Shown here: positions 46,286 through 59,017 of the stretch, piece after piece
Layout of the letters: the number at the start of each line of letters is the position of its first letter
How positions within the stretch are numbered: the stretch's first letter is position 1
Assembly: GCA_039111635.1 (NCBI GenBank)
Contig: JBCAQO010000014.1
Coordinates: 372,001 to 436,000, forward strand
Reading direction: 5' to 3'
DNA from: Heterobasidion occidentale
Lineage: Eukaryota; Basidiomycota; Agaricomycetes; Russulales; Bondarzewiaceae
DNA length: 64,000 bases
Translations under genes and position numbers: made by a program
The notes under the pieces: generated by a model
The model's database searches: none
Told to the model about the DNA's origin: nothing
The model's input: the letters and a program-made list of their open reading frames with translations, nothing else

Positions 46286-47836
46286 TCATTTAGCAGGTGA
46301 TTGTGGTATGGGTTTTTGCTTCGAAATACCTCTTGTCAGCTCAAACGCAGCAAACGTGCTTGCTGCCGCCGGAATGCTGCCAAAGCGTTCGAATTAAAGG
46401 ATCGACGAGGCATTCCTTGGAAAGCCTTACCTTCTGATTACTGTGGATCGTGATATCAGCGACTTATCATTTCAGGGCAACAAATTTGAGAGCAAACGTA
46501 CGTGATGGTGTCAATCCACGAAAGAGTCCAGCACTTTATGTAAATAGCATTAGGACAAAATGCCAAATTAACAAACGTGGGACGAACGTACACTCCCGAT
46601 TCCGCAATGATCGCTTTGATTTCATGAGCAATATACTGTACAGGTGTACCCGTCGGAGGTGTTGACCTCTGTTGAATGCGAGACTTCACGACATCTGATA
46701 TGCATTTACCTCAATATCAGAATAATTTAATAACGAGCAAGACGAATAGGCACCTAACGGGTAACAGGATAGCCAGTAAGCAATCTGGGAAATGGGAATT
46801 GAATGAGAAAGGTCCTTTGACATCAACAAGGAAGAAACACAAACCCCTCCAGTGGCGCCACTGCTCAGCAGTGCCCACACAGGCAACTCGGAACCATGTG
46901 TCTCGGCAAACTTGCGTTTCGAAAATTCAAACGCTTTCCAGACCCGGTCCATAAATCGACAAATGCTCAGGAAAAGACAGCATACCTGTGTAGAATCTAT
47001 GCAAAGTGATATCAAATTCAATAAAATCCTTCGCTTGATCTAATGACATACCCTGCATAAGCCGGAATCTCTCTAAAAACCGTAACCTTGAGGCCCGTGA
47101 ATGCTAGTGTTTAATATCAAACAATCAAGAACGTACCCAATACCCTCGCATCACACCACGTCGAAAGCCCCATTCTGACCACATCTCTCTCACAACTTCG
47201 CGTAATAGTTGATCCGTTGCAGCGCCATACTGACCTTGCATGCGTACCTTGAACATTTCCACTACGTTCCGTTTGGTCATTTCATTGGCACTTTTGGCTT
47301 GAAAGTAAAACATACCTGGGCTTGCAAGTACTGCGTTGGCTGCTCCAGCCATGGCGCCGGCAGCAGCTATCTCTTTCAGGGAAAGTTGAGGGAACGGTGA
47401 TATTATACGCTTGGATGCGCCATAAGCAGCGAAAAGTAGAGAATTGACTCCCGCTATTCCCAGAAGAGGGCTTGCCATTCCTACAAGATCAAATAAACTA
47501 TTGCTTATAAAAGCGATAGGTATTCCATTCAAGACCTTTATACAACGCAAAGAAACCTTCTTTGCGAATCGTTTGCGTGAGAATATCCATAGGACCCTTC
47601 TGTTCTACAGATGTAAGCAGTTTCTGAGCATCGACCAAGGGCACACTCACAAAATTTCCCCTACATGACGCCGTCCAAGTAATCAGAGAGAAGTCACGAG
47701 AAATGGAGGAAGACATCGAACTGGATGCAATCTGTGCACGGGTCTTGATCGTGTCGAGCGGCTGGCCAACCAAGACCTGGGCCGCACCCCCCACACTGCC
47801 TGCAATCAATTCATTGGCAACCTCGGTAGCGCTCAT
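46286..47836 (-). CDS. Mitochondrial carrier (SLC25), 3' end apparently frameshifted
   Basis: Mitochondrial carriers have three repeats of two helices, each with Px[DE]xx[KR]. Repeat 1 has GQPLDTIKTRAQ, repeat 2 ASPVEMFKVRMQGQYG and repeat 3 CYPLDVVKSRIQQ. The Trp/Arg-rich matrix helix FRRGVMRGYWVTVLREIPAY and the last-helix motif IPAAASTFAAFELTR are also present. The type is like carnitine/amino-acid carriers, but the substrate is not certain. Start MSATEVANELIAG at 47836. Between 46440 and 46380 the sequence expected between the two halves of repeat 3 (AFQGM..., LIRT..., IPAAAS) falls in three frames. No intron longer than about 30 nt would repair this, so the gene is either a recent pseudogene or misread there. 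Confidence 0.75.
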
Positions 47837-48247
47837 ATCAGTGATGGAGGGAAGAGAAGTGTTGGAACAACTGGCGTGGTTGAAAACCAAAAGGCTGCAC
47901 GGGTGGAGACATGGTCACAGTGCAACGTGCGACCAGTGTGCGACCACAGTTCAGAATGACGCGATCATCTTGGGTTGGTAAAGATAAGATAAGGGTAACA
48001 TCTGTGATGTAATCCAGGAGACCTAGACAAAACTTTCGTATGGATAGACAGCTAAAGTTACTACAAGGTCGTAATGGAGCAATAACGCGAATTATGCAGC
48101 TAGCGAGACCGGGATATCTATTGAGAAAGTAGACACTGTCCTAGCTGAGAAGGTACGGATGTTATTGAGATAAAGTACAAACAATGCGAGCAGAATAGAG
48201 GGATCAAGAGTTCCATGAAGTGAAACGAAAGTATGATTAGAAGCTTG
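47837..48247. other. Intergenic, no gene seen
   Basis: Upstream of the carrier and downstream of the RhoGAP gene. No coding frame. Confidence 0.45.
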
Positions 48248-51200
48248 CTATGAGATCTGCGAAACAAGCGAGTTTTCAGAACCGGGATAAATTATAGGAG
48301 CAGAACGAAGAAATTCGGCGTCGGCTTCTTCATCCTCCTCCGGGATAGGTAATTCGAATTCGTCCTCATCTTCATCGTGATCGCCCTCCGCGTCCGGATC
48401 TATCTCATCAAAGATAGTGTGGAACTGAAGGCATGTAAGGATAATAAACAGAGACAACAGTGAACGATTCTACACACATGTGTCACCAGGGCTTTGACAA
48501 GTCTATTGGTGTGCTGCATGTTGGCCATGATCATGACGAAATCATTGTGAGGAGCGCGCAGCAGGTTTGGACTGAACACGATGGCCAAAGCGTCGGAGCC
48601 CATTTGATTATGTTCTTCGTAGTCCGTTACCCTGGATATCCGAGTTAACAAACTTACCAAATAGGAAGTTAGTTTGGCGTACCGATCGAGATGCTCAACG
48701 ACACGTTTTAATAAATCGAAATTATGACGGTGTAGAGCTTGGATCACTGTCCGGATTCTCTCTATCCGAGTGTTTAGGTCCTCAATTTCTAATGTAACAG
48801 TTAGGAAAATGCTTGGACCAGGAGAAGTTACTTACTCATGGCCTCGATAACATCGTGATACGAGTATGAAGGGAACACAGGTTCAGGCAACACACGGAAC
48901 CAGGTCTTGATGATATCACAAACAGCGTAAATATCCGTCGACAGCGTGATTGGCCATTCCCCTAGACAAGGGCGGATTGAGAAATAATGATGCATTTATA
49001 TTCGATGTTACTCACCGCGGTTCAGCCTTTCTTTGAGTCCATTCACTTCAGAGCTGGCCCCAGCGATTCGATCTGCAAAACCAGATTAGTTCCCACAAGC
49101 GCGAGAAAGAAAGCGAGTTACTCACAGATTCCGACTTCGCTCAGTCCCCTAGCTTCAACCTCTTGCAAGCATCGCTCAATGACAGATGGAACAGCACCCT
49201 GAGGTACTGGATTCCCGCCAGCTTCTCGCTTTAGCAAGAACTCAAGGTCTACGCCGAAAACTGCCAACAGTGTCAAGCTTCGAAACTAAAATTGAAAATT
49301 GGGTGCCACGCACCAGCGGTGGGGTCTCTTGAAGCCGTCTTCGGACGTTCATGGATATGATCGGACAGCTGAGGCTTGGGCGAATTGCCGAGGTAGGTCA
49401 AGCGTCGTTTTGCAGCGGACTTGGACACTCGGTCGATAGTCTGATTCCACTTGATCATCTCGGCTTTTGAAGCGGCTTGGAGAAGATAGTGTCCTCCATC
49501 CTCTGTATCGAGCTGGAAGGTATACGAGCGTTCATGATTGATAAAGTGAGCTACTTGTGCGTCGACAACGTTCAAGACTAGCGACGGCTTGCCCGTAGGA
49601 GTGAAGTCCAGTTCGGCAGCTGTACGCTTACCAGATGGGGAGTCCACATTATCCAAGGAAAAGGCGCTCGAGATCGGTCTCATAAGCTGTTGGAAAAAAC
49701 CAGACGAAGCGCTTTTCTTTATCCTGTGTTGCCGTTGCGCAGCTGTGTAGGGACGACGGGTATGCATAGCCTTGTTGAGATACTCGTCCTTTCGGTCGTT
49801 CTTCAGCTGTTCTTGCTTGCGTTCCTTGCTAAGGCGATCACGAAGGTACCGGTCCCGCTTGTTCTTCTCGTGTTGAGCCGAAACATGCTTCTGGAAGGGA
49901 CGCTGGGCTCGTTTAGGGGGACCGCTGACTCCAGCGTGAGATAACTCCCTGTAAGCATCCTCTTTGGTACTGCGTAGATCAAATTGCAGCAACCCAACTT
50001 CCCGCTCGATATTGCCCAGGCGTTCGAAGTCACGGCGATCAATGTCTCTTCTAAGGCGACTCCGGGAAACACAAGGCGTGTTTGCAATGAGGTTACACAG
50101 TTGTCTTGAACAAGAAAAAATGATCAGTGCGATGAAGCTCAATACAAGTCAGTTCACATACCGTCGTTTATCGAAGTTAACGAGAGGGCGTCCTTCGGGA
50201 GAGAGTGATTCATGAACATCGGGGAGGCTGATCAGTTCCAACATACGCTCCAAGGTCCAGCCCATATCCGTAGCCAGGGGCCATTTCGGTGTCGATGTTT
50301 CGCAAACAGGTTTTGCTAGGAAAGCGACCAAACTCTCGCACCCTACTTTACGGGCATTCGCTACATTGTACCATGCACGCTGATGTATGCGACTCTCAGC
50401 GCTGAGAATCGCGGATGTCAGAACGAACTCGACGAACGACCGAATACTGGGCTTTTCGGGAAAGCCGTCGAGAGATTCTGACAAACTGGATCGACGGCAG
50501 ATCTCGACCGCCTGAAGGAGAAGCTCCATTCGTGATTGTCGGACTTGAAGTCCTAAACGTGGGGCAACGATCTTAGAGACAACCCATTTGCGTAGAACGT
50601 GGTGTGCACGCAGGCAGCTGCGAAGGCCGGGGGGGAGAAGCCGAAATATGGAGTCATGGGTGAGCTCAGATATAAGCGTTGAAGGCTCGATCTCAGAAAT
50701 GTAAGAATAAATGGTCTGAATCTCGACGTCGTCGTTGGTCGTACTCGCATCTCGAGGGAGTAGCCATCCCATTCGGTCGGCAGTCTGAACTTCGAGTAGG
50801 TCTGCGGTAACGAAGAGATCCTGTGAAACATAAGAAGCTGTTTACAATGACTTTGCACAGATGAAAGCCATACCTCTTCTGTGACATTGCGGAATGCAGC
50901 TGAAGCCATTGCATCGAAGTTATTGACAAGACTTTCAGGGTCTGCGTTATCAAGATCTGGTGGGTCGATTCCAAATCCTTCTGACAATAAAGAGTTCGTA
51001 ACAATTTCTGGATATGAAAGACTTTGGATGGTGGGCCGCATCGTCTGGCAGGTGAGAAGGGCGGTCACAGAAGTACGAGTTTGGTTGAGACTCGACCAAG
51101 CATGCGAAACGGTGAGATCGTCTTTGGCTGGAGAATCTGGCATTTCGTGATCAGTAGGACTATTGAAAAATGCTTGAACGGCATGAAAAAGGGGGCCATC

Positions 51201-54200
51201 ATCAAGGATATCCTGTGCACCGCCGCCATGCTGGACCCATTCGGAGATGGCCTCCAAAATTTCGGAGCGGACTTGGGCAATATGCCGAAGTTCAGCAACA
51301 GCAGATTGCCCTGCTAAAGAGGCACTGACATAGCGTTTACGCAAAAGCTGGAAGCACATGTGAGTATAGGCGAGATAAACATTAAGAATTCCCGTACCTC
51401 AAAGAATACCAAAGGTGTAACGAAACTGCGGTAAACATTCCACCAGATCGAAGCGAAATCACTACGGTCTAGTCGAATATCACGGGCCACTCCCTCCCGT
51501 AGCGGCATCTCGCCATTATCGTCCGCGATTGAGACTGATATGCCAGGAAGACCGTGAGCGAGAACTTCGACCAGGCGATCCAGTGTGCCAGCTTTCACAA
51601 CCACACGAACAGGTCGCTCGGAAGGGTGCTCTTGAAGTACAACGCTAGCTCGCTGAGAGATCGAAGGCAAAGAATTCCGTCGCGCCAAGCTTGCCTTGCG
51701 ATCAATGGCATGTGGACCAGCCTTGACTCGAATCGACGGAGCACGGGACATGGGCTTCTCAGTAATGCTTGGGTCGATCACGGAGCTAGGGGGCCTCGAA
51801 GGAGGGCGGGATGAAGTTGGGGATATCGACGTCTCTGCCCCAGGCTGAACAAGAAGTAACAACTCCCCATCGAAGATTGGTATGATAGTACCACCGAACT
51901 CCTCGCCGTTAAGACCATCTCTTGCGGTGCCCGAACTCTTCCTCTTTTGACTGCTGGCAAGCTTTGAGGCCGAGTCTGCGCTTCGTAGAACCTGTACATC
52001 TTGAATGCTAAGCTGCGTTGCTCCACTTTCTAAGCGACCTCGCCATACTTGTGAGCGATTGATGAGAGACACCTCTGGCAAGTGCTCTGGAAAGAGCAGA
52101 GGTGCGAGAGAGTGATTCGTGGGACCGGTTGAAACTGCTGATCGAGACCAGAAGTAGGGCTCATATAGCCCCTTCCGTCGAGATTCCGCTGCGATTGAAA
52201 GTGACATGAATTGATCGACGCTACACGACATGTCAGTTATGGAGGAATCATCGAGATGATCGATGGAATCAACATACTGGATAAACTGAGAAGCGATATT
52301 GCCCTTGCCTCCGCCAGACATACATAAGTCTTTCCATGCAGATGCCAACCTCTCGATGTCTTCAGAAACGTCATCAAGTAATGTATCGTTTTTTCTTGGA
52401 CACAGAGAGAAGGATGTCCGGAAATCCTCGAAAAGATCTTTAGCTTCTGTCAACTTCCCTACTGTCCATACCTCTTCATCTCCAACCTTCGCTCGATCCA
52501 AAGCTGTCCTGATCTTCTGGTATAGATCCCCGCCCCAAGGCGTCATGATCACGTCGACGCCTCCGATCCGATCGAATCCCTGAACTTGTTTGATCCAACT
52601 CTCCACCACAGATATAGAAGAAGAATCGACGCGTTTCCAAGCCTTTTCTAGCCGTGCTATGGGACGGGAGCACAGTGCAGCACGAATCGCCTGCCATGAA
52701 CAATGATCACCGGCGAGGCGGCTCAACTCCCCTGCGCGCACCCACGCAGAGATAACCTCCGAACGAGTATGTGTGCGAGACGTCTGAGGTGCCTGATCGC
52801 CCGACATGCGCGAAGTGAACGATGGCGAGTCCGGGCCAAGGATATGCAGGATGACCAATTTAGTGAGCCAATGAGGACGATCGTCGCTGCCAAAAAAGAC
52901 GGTCACTTTCTGAGCAGCATCTTCAACCTGGGCATCAGAGGCGACAGGGAAAGGTCGACTAGCAGAAGAGCCATCCAGTAAGCAGGAGTCAGCGGTCAAG
53001 TTTTCTGGCAGTGACTCTAGAATGTTACGGTTGAAGATCAAGAGACTGCGGGCGACGAGCCGTGGACTAAGCCTCAGCAAGACCTCCTTGGTAAAACCTT
53101 CACGCTCCAGGGTGCTCCATATAATGTCCTTATTGCTAGACATGGACGGTCGACCGAGCATATCATTTGATTTCCTCCCCGGTGATGTCGGCGCTAGCAT
53201 GTCCGCCATGGAGGTGAGTGAACCCATCACGTCACCTGCGCCAGGACGAGGTGAAAATGTGTTGACGTTGGGAGAGAACGAATCAGGGTTGGGTGTGCTC
53301 GCATTCGACTTCGGTGACCGCGAATATAGCGCTTGAGTCGACGATGACGCCCGAAGAGCGCTGGCGTCAAGTTGCCAAAAGTCCTTCGGGCAGTCAGGAA
53401 TAGTCTCCTTTCGGAAGGTCTCCCAAGCACTTGTATCAGCAGGCGATCCATGATACCGAACATATTCGTTTGCGAGCCACTGGACGCGCCCACGCTCAGT
53501 CTCCTTGAGAAGATCCTCTGCACCGCTGACGAGATACGCGCAGCAACGGAGAAGTTCCGTTTCAAACTTGCCAGCGCCAACAAGCGTGGGCAGCGCAAAG
53601 AGAGTTGCCGATGCGAAGTCCTGCCACTCCCCCATTCGTGTGTCGATCGGTCCTGCTTCCAATCCGTTTTCCCGGAAAGTTGTTGCGAACACTGCCTCGT
53701 GCACAAGCGCCTCCAAAGCCCCCTTTTCGATTGCCTCTTCCCGTATTACCAAGTCAGGATGCATCCTACGGCCCCAGTACGCTCTTCTCCTTCTAGATGG
53801 GGTCGGTTTGGCTTCGGCCTTGGTATCGTCGACCACGTCAGACAAAGCCGTCTCAGCTTCCTCTTCCTCGTCCACCGACACAATACCTATCGGGAAGAGC
53901 TCTTTAACTGCAGCGGCGCGGTCATATGGTGGCTTGTAGAACTGCAGCTTCGTCCCGCGCAATACTAGCTTAAATGGTTTCCACCCCTTCGTGAGCGAGG
54001 TCGCTGCGTGAGCATAGGTGCTCGCATGGGTTGGGGGCGGTGAAAAGTCGGACATCCGGTTAACAAACCCAGCGTGATATGTGATCTGCGACGACCGCTT
54101 ATCCATCACATTTCCTCGCGCATCTCCCTCGTCGCCTGGTTCGATGATTGTGGGCGGTGGCAGAAGGGCCGTTTCACCTGCCTGGACTACCCCTCCCTTA

Positions 54201-55303
54201 CTCCCTCCGAAAGTAAACGGAAACGCGCCACGGCCGCTGAAAGTTGACCCACTCGCCAATTTATCTCTCTCCTTGTTGTCTGCCTCCTTTTCCGATCCAC
54301 CGGACAATTTGCGAACAGGGCTCGAAGGTCCAAGCTTTCCTCCAGACAACTTGGATGGCAGCTTGGGTGTAAATGAATGTGAACGTACGTGCAGTAGAGG
54401 CGCGCCCCCAGTTGGACTCTGAGTGGAGCTAGCCGAGGCGAGTGGACTGAGTGACGATGCCGACTGAGGAGGAGAACTGGACAGAGGTGTCATCGTCGTT
54501 GTGATCACTGGAAATGCATGTTGGCGTTGCGAGGTTGGTGACTGGCTGCTGCCACCACGATACTGCTCGACCCTGTCCTGGAAATTTGGCGTCGCCGGCG
54601 ACGATGGTGCGGACAGACTGAACTTGCCGAGCTCCTCTGCAGATCTTGACCATGGCTTTCGGGATAGGGAACGGAGGTCGCCTAGACCTGAGCTCGCGTG
54701 GGAACTGCTCGGTGAGCCGGGAGACGCGTGTGGAAACGGAACTGGGGAATCAACGGCTGTATGAGTGCGAGCAAGTGAGAGGTCATAGACCGATCTATAA
54801 GAGTCAAAGCCATTAGCTTGGGCATAAATGATTGAGAAACGCGGGATGTGTATGCGTAGGCTCTCAGATGCATGTCAAATCCTGCACAGACTGGCATAGC
54901 TCTGCCCTGATAACAAGGGCAAGAAAGAGAAATGAAGCCGACAGAGGGAAGCGCGTCCAGAAGAAACCCGATAAAGCACTCACCGACTAGCACCGTGCGC
55001 TCCCTGAACGTACGGCTCGCTGTGCAATGTTGGTAGAATCGGCCTAGGGTCCGTCGGATGAGATATCTTTGGCTTGCGACCAACCGAGCTGGTACTCGAG
55101 CGGGGCTCTGAAGGACCAGAGTTATTTCGCTGACCTGACGGATTTCTGGAAAACCACTTCGCTGGCTTTGAAAGCAGTTGTGTGAGGCCAGATGGTGAAG
55201 GTGCACGTGGAAAAGCCGTCGTGGATGTTCCGCCAACTCCAGACGGTGTCTCATACGGGCTCAACGATGTGATTGGGAGGGAGTCCTTTCGACGTGGAGG
55301 CAT
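48248..55303 (-). CDS. BEM2: Large RhoGAP with PH and RasGEF-like regions, Bem2 type
   Basis: Bem2 is a Rho GTPase-activating protein that restrains Rho1/Cdc42 in polarised growth. The protein is about 2000 residues. Order: basic N-terminus (MPPRRKDSLPITSLSPYE), Ser/Pro-rich segment, a first PH-like region (GWKPFKLVLRGTKLQFYKPP), a long helical part with a RasGEF-N-like segment (VRVVVKAGTLDRLVEVLAHG; SFVTPLVFFE), helical RasGEF-like sequence, a second PH domain (SYTFQLDTEDGGHYLLQAAS; EMIKWNQTIDRV) and the RhoGAP domain. The arginine finger is intact (YRIAGASSEVNGLKERL, spliced inside the Tyr codon), as are TDYEEHNQMGSDALAIVFSP and NLLR. The tail is acidic. The main exon is 51390-54508 approximately; other introns are about 50 nt. 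Confidence 0.88.
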
Positions 55304-56175
55304 GATCGCTGTGACCCATCGACTGATCAGAACGAGTACAGGCTTGAAAATAAAACACACACACCTCTGCTGCAATCAGTCAACGTGGAAACGAGACGAT
55401 GCTCGCACTACGGAATGACGGAGTAATTGGTACGAACGCTAGGAATAGTCAGACAGTTTTGAGGTGGGCTATGGACTCGGTCTGTGCTCACAGGTGTATA
55501 TGACCCTTGGGCCTTCTGAGATAAAGACCGCCTGTCGTAATGGAGTCAGTTGATCTTGCGTCTCCAGATATCTATCAATGTTGTCGTAAAGAGCGTTGAA
55601 GAGGTTCTGCAGTGTCGATGAGGGTATAAATACAGTGTGGAGACAGCTCGGAGGGTTTAAGAGGAGAAAGTATGGAAGGTTCAGCAGACGCGTTTGCCTT
55701 TGGTACCACTTCGTACTGTAACGGACATATTGGTCCGTTTCCCCCGCCCTACCGGGGGATTCCTTTCCCTATCTGGACAGTCTCTTCTGTCAGATCGTTG
55801 AATGCCTGATACCAACAACCGGCGCGTTTCATGAGGATTCAGGAGTTCAATGCAAGAAGGTACTGTCATCTCCGAATAGGTTACATATATACAAGTCAGG
55901 TATGTATGGGTACAATGTGTCTGATGAAGAATGAAGAATGTCACACCGCAAGTTGTTCAGAACTGATGCGACGGAACGAACGCATGACTCGCGTCTTAAC
56001 TCTGCGAATAATAAGGCGCTTGCGTGTGCAGCTGGAATAAATTAACTTGGCTAGACAGGCTCTGCGTCTGCGAAGAAAGAATTGAGCTATACCCTGTGAA
56101 GGTTGCAGGAGTGTCAACATCCATCTAAGGGAAATAGCGACAGAATCAGCAACATGCATCAAATATCTGAAATAT
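55304..56175. other. Intergenic, no gene seen
   Basis: Upstream region of the RhoGAP gene and downstream region of the C2H2 gene, 870 bp. A TATAAATA sequence at about 55625 is on the plus strand, the wrong way round for either gene. Confidence 0.45.
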
Positions 56176-57163
56176 CTACCATACTAATTCCTGCGAGCCG
56201 ATAGAACCTTGAGACTGTGGTAAGGGAGTTGATTCGAGCAGGAACTGGCCGTGTTGAAATCGTCTTGGGCGAGGGTTCCGAGGAAAAGCAGGCTGCGAGA
56301 TCGGGTGAAGTACTGGGTGTTTCATCTTAGAGCTCGTGCCTAGCTCTTGTCCAAGAGCAGACGCATCCCCGGAAGGAGACGCGGCGTCAGCGATGGGAGA
56401 AATCTCAGGGAATACAGCACCCTGCATCTTCGTATCCCCTGGTGCCGCTGCAGAGGGGGGTGAGAGCTGGGGAGATATGCCTTGCGTCAGCTGCTCTTCG
56501 ATATCCCGTGACGACGAGTTAGAGTCGTATAGCGGATCCGCGTCTGTATCCCTTCTACCTCTCTGAGCTGGTGACGTAGGTCCTGTGTGAGCTGCAATGG
56601 CGTTCTTTACCAGTAAGCTAAGGGCGGGAGACTCGGGAGGCGAGCTCGCAGGGTGAGATGGAGACGACTGAGCTGCTAAGGCTGAAAATCCTGAGCGCTG
56701 GGGCGTGACTGGGTAGGGGGAAGATGATACATGCTGCACTGGCGTGGCTACTCGAGGAGGTGTCAAGGGAGAGGGATTTGATACAAGAGATGGTGCTGGA
56801 GCCTCTATGGTTACGTCATGTCTGGAGAGCAACTTGGGAGACCTGGGTGTGAGTCTGCACCTTCACTCGTGAACAGCCCATTTTGTGAGTGAGAGGAAGA
56901 TGGAGAATGCGCGTCAGATTGGGTGAGTATGGTAGGGAGATGCTATCTGCGTATTGAGTTCAGTGAAACAATGTTGGTTGTACAACATGACGCGCACCGA
57001 TAGCCCCATTGGCACTCTCCACGCGACGTAGCAGTTCTATGTCCTGCCTAGGGACAGGCTGAGCCTGTTCGATGTGTTCTCCCACGACATGATCTGCAAG
57101 ACCCTTGTAGGTCGGGAACGCGCATCTACACCAGTCCCAGCGACAGAAAAACGACGGGCTCAT
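56176..57163 (-). CDS. Single C2H2 zinc-finger protein
   Basis: The N-terminus has one C2H2 finger: Cys-x4-Cys in CRWDWC and His-x4-His in HVVGEH, with the usual aromatic (AFPTYKG) between. A helix (DIELLRRVESANGAIG) follows. The remaining two thirds are Ser/Pro-rich and disordered (SPYPVTPQRSGFSALAAQ; SPPESPALSLLVKNAIAAH) and end QGSIGSQELVW. At least one intron lies between about 56990 and 56940, and the join near 56850 is not settled. A DNA- or RNA-binding regulator is likely, but nothing names a target. Confidence 0.6.
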
Positions 57164-57743
57164 GCCGGTCTCTTTACTTTCTGTTAAAAATCAATGTGAG
57201 TAAGTAGCATAACACGTCTTCAACACTACAAGGCTGACCTTGCAACTCGCATTGTCGATGATCGGACGAAGACAACAGAAGCGGACAGGAGCAAGGGTTC
57301 CTGGGGTTAGGAACCGGACCCAAAACATTTGGCAGGAAAGTTGGAGAAAGTCAGGTTTTGGTCTCTATCAGTTCAAAATGAGGCAGTGCTCAGCCTATTT
57401 CTGGACATAGTCAGCATCCAAAGAGTTTGGGCGCTTCCTTCCTGACAGCTTTGACCTCGTCACGTCGATATTCTGCCAACTCTTACCTCGGAAACAGTTG
57501 GCGACTCTCTTCGCTGCAGGCATAGCGATTCTACGATCGTTTCCACTCTACTTCTCCCCTTGTTCTTCATAATCTCTTTCCCTGTGCAAAACAACGTGGA
57601 TCATGGGAGTTGCGGAGCTGTCCTTATTTCCGTGGGACTGACGTGACCCAACTTGTATTGCACTGCCAACGTGAGCAGCGCATCTTTGTTCTGACTTCCC
57701 ATCCTCATCCTCGTTATCCAGCTAGGCAAGCCTTCGAGGCGAG
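57164..57743. promoter_or_regulatory. Divergent upstream region
   Basis: 580 bp between the starts of the C2H2 gene (minus) and the membrane-protein gene (plus). No clear element was seen. Confidence 0.4.
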
Positions 57744-58977
57744 ATGAGCCCTCAATTGGACCCATCGGCCGTGAGCGCTCTTCTAGAACCTTGTGCTGAA
57801 CTGACTGACCAAGAACCACGGTGCGATCATTCAGCCAAGCCCTGCGGCACCCTCGAACACTGCGTCTCCCCAGTCTAACGGAACTAAGATAATAACCATC
57901 GTGTCCGGCTGCGTGGGGGGCTTCATCATAATCCTTGCCGCAGTTCTGGTCATCGTCCCGCTTTCCCGGCGGTATCAAGAACGGAGGCAGCAAAAACGAG
58001 CAGACTCCGAGCACGGTTCCCTGCGCGGTCATCAGCGGATCATGTCTGGACCAGATTCCTCTGTACCGCTCTTGATCCCTGAGGAACAAGAGTCCGAGAA
58101 GGCTCAAGCCCGCAAGATGCCCTACGATCCTAGTGCGAACATGCCTCACGCGTACAGCGGGGAAGCATCGGGTTCTTTGCCAACTAGTCACATCGTCGAT
58201 AATTCCACCCAATTGTTGCAGGATTATGATCCTTGGAATGGCAATGCTGAAATGTCCATAACTCGGCCGCTACGACCTCCACCCACCCTTCGCAGAGCGA
58301 AAACGCGTGTCCCTCATACCCCCATGGCTACGTTGCCTGAGGATGGCCCGTCGGACGCGGCTCCTGTGCCAGTTCCATCCCCTGCCCCTACCTCACCGAC
58401 TTCCCCATCCACGAGTTCTGATACGCACCCGACCTGGTTACACATACCAAAACCACCCTCACACAGCGGCGTCCCACTCATCGGAGCCTTCCGCAGCTCG
58501 ATGTCATCCACGACCTCTACGAATACGATGCTCCCCTCCCTGCAACACTATCCTTCGCTCTCTTCACGTTCTCGTTCGCCAACCACGTTCTATTCATTGT
58601 CTTCGTCATCATTGTCGTCATCCGCTGCGCGCGAACGCGGTGCTGCGACTGAACATGGAGAGCTTCATCCGCCACCAGCTCGGCTCCGCGCATCGGGAGG
58701 CCCGCAGCAGATGCTGAAGGTTCAGCCTGCTTCCCATTTGCCACCGTCAAGACAGGCAAGCTTGTTAAGCGCCGTTCATGCGCAAGCTTCTGATTCGGAG
58801 CGAGACGATCGGGGCCAAGGTGACTTCACGACAAGTACCAGTGCATCTTCGCTGTCAGTGTACACTGATGCACGATCAAGCCTGGCAGACGAGAATGGCA
58901 GGCCCAACAGGGAAATACCTCGCTGGAATCCTATGTCGATGATCTCATCATATTGGACTTCAGGTCAACCGTCATGA
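57744..58977 (+). CDS. Single-pass membrane protein with long Ser/Pro-rich cytoplasmic tail
   Basis: Exons 57744-57770 and 57814-58977 (43-nt intron, GTGAGC donor, CTGAC branch) give a short Ser/Pro/Asn-rich outer part, one strong membrane helix (VGGFIIILAAVLVIVPL) with a basic stop-transfer (SRRYQERRQQKR), and a tail of about 340 residues rich in Ser, Pro and Thr. No signal peptide is seen, so an additional 5' exon is possible. The layout resembles the fungal wall-stress or mid2-like group, but the outer domain is too short to say so. The stop is inside a 19-bp tandem repeat. Confidence 0.6.
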
Positions 58978-59017
58978 TTCAGGTCAACCGTCATGATTCA
59001 GGTCAACCGTCATGATT
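58961..59017 (+). repeat. 19-bp tandem repeat, three perfect copies, spanning a stop codon
   Basis: CAGGTCAACCGTCATGATT is repeated at 58961-58979, 58980-58998 and 58999-59017 without change. The first copy encodes the last residues and the TGA of the membrane-protein gene; the others are 3' UTR. Confidence 0.95.

Noticed and set aside
46399..46428. A 30-nt GT-AG intron to repair the carrier gene
   Set aside because: It would be far shorter than any other intron in the window and still leaves the LIRT segment unexplained.
57601..58212. 203-codon open frame on the minus strand
   Set aside because: It overlaps the membrane-protein gene on the plus strand, whose splice signals, membrane helix and codon pattern are convincing; the minus frame has no domain.
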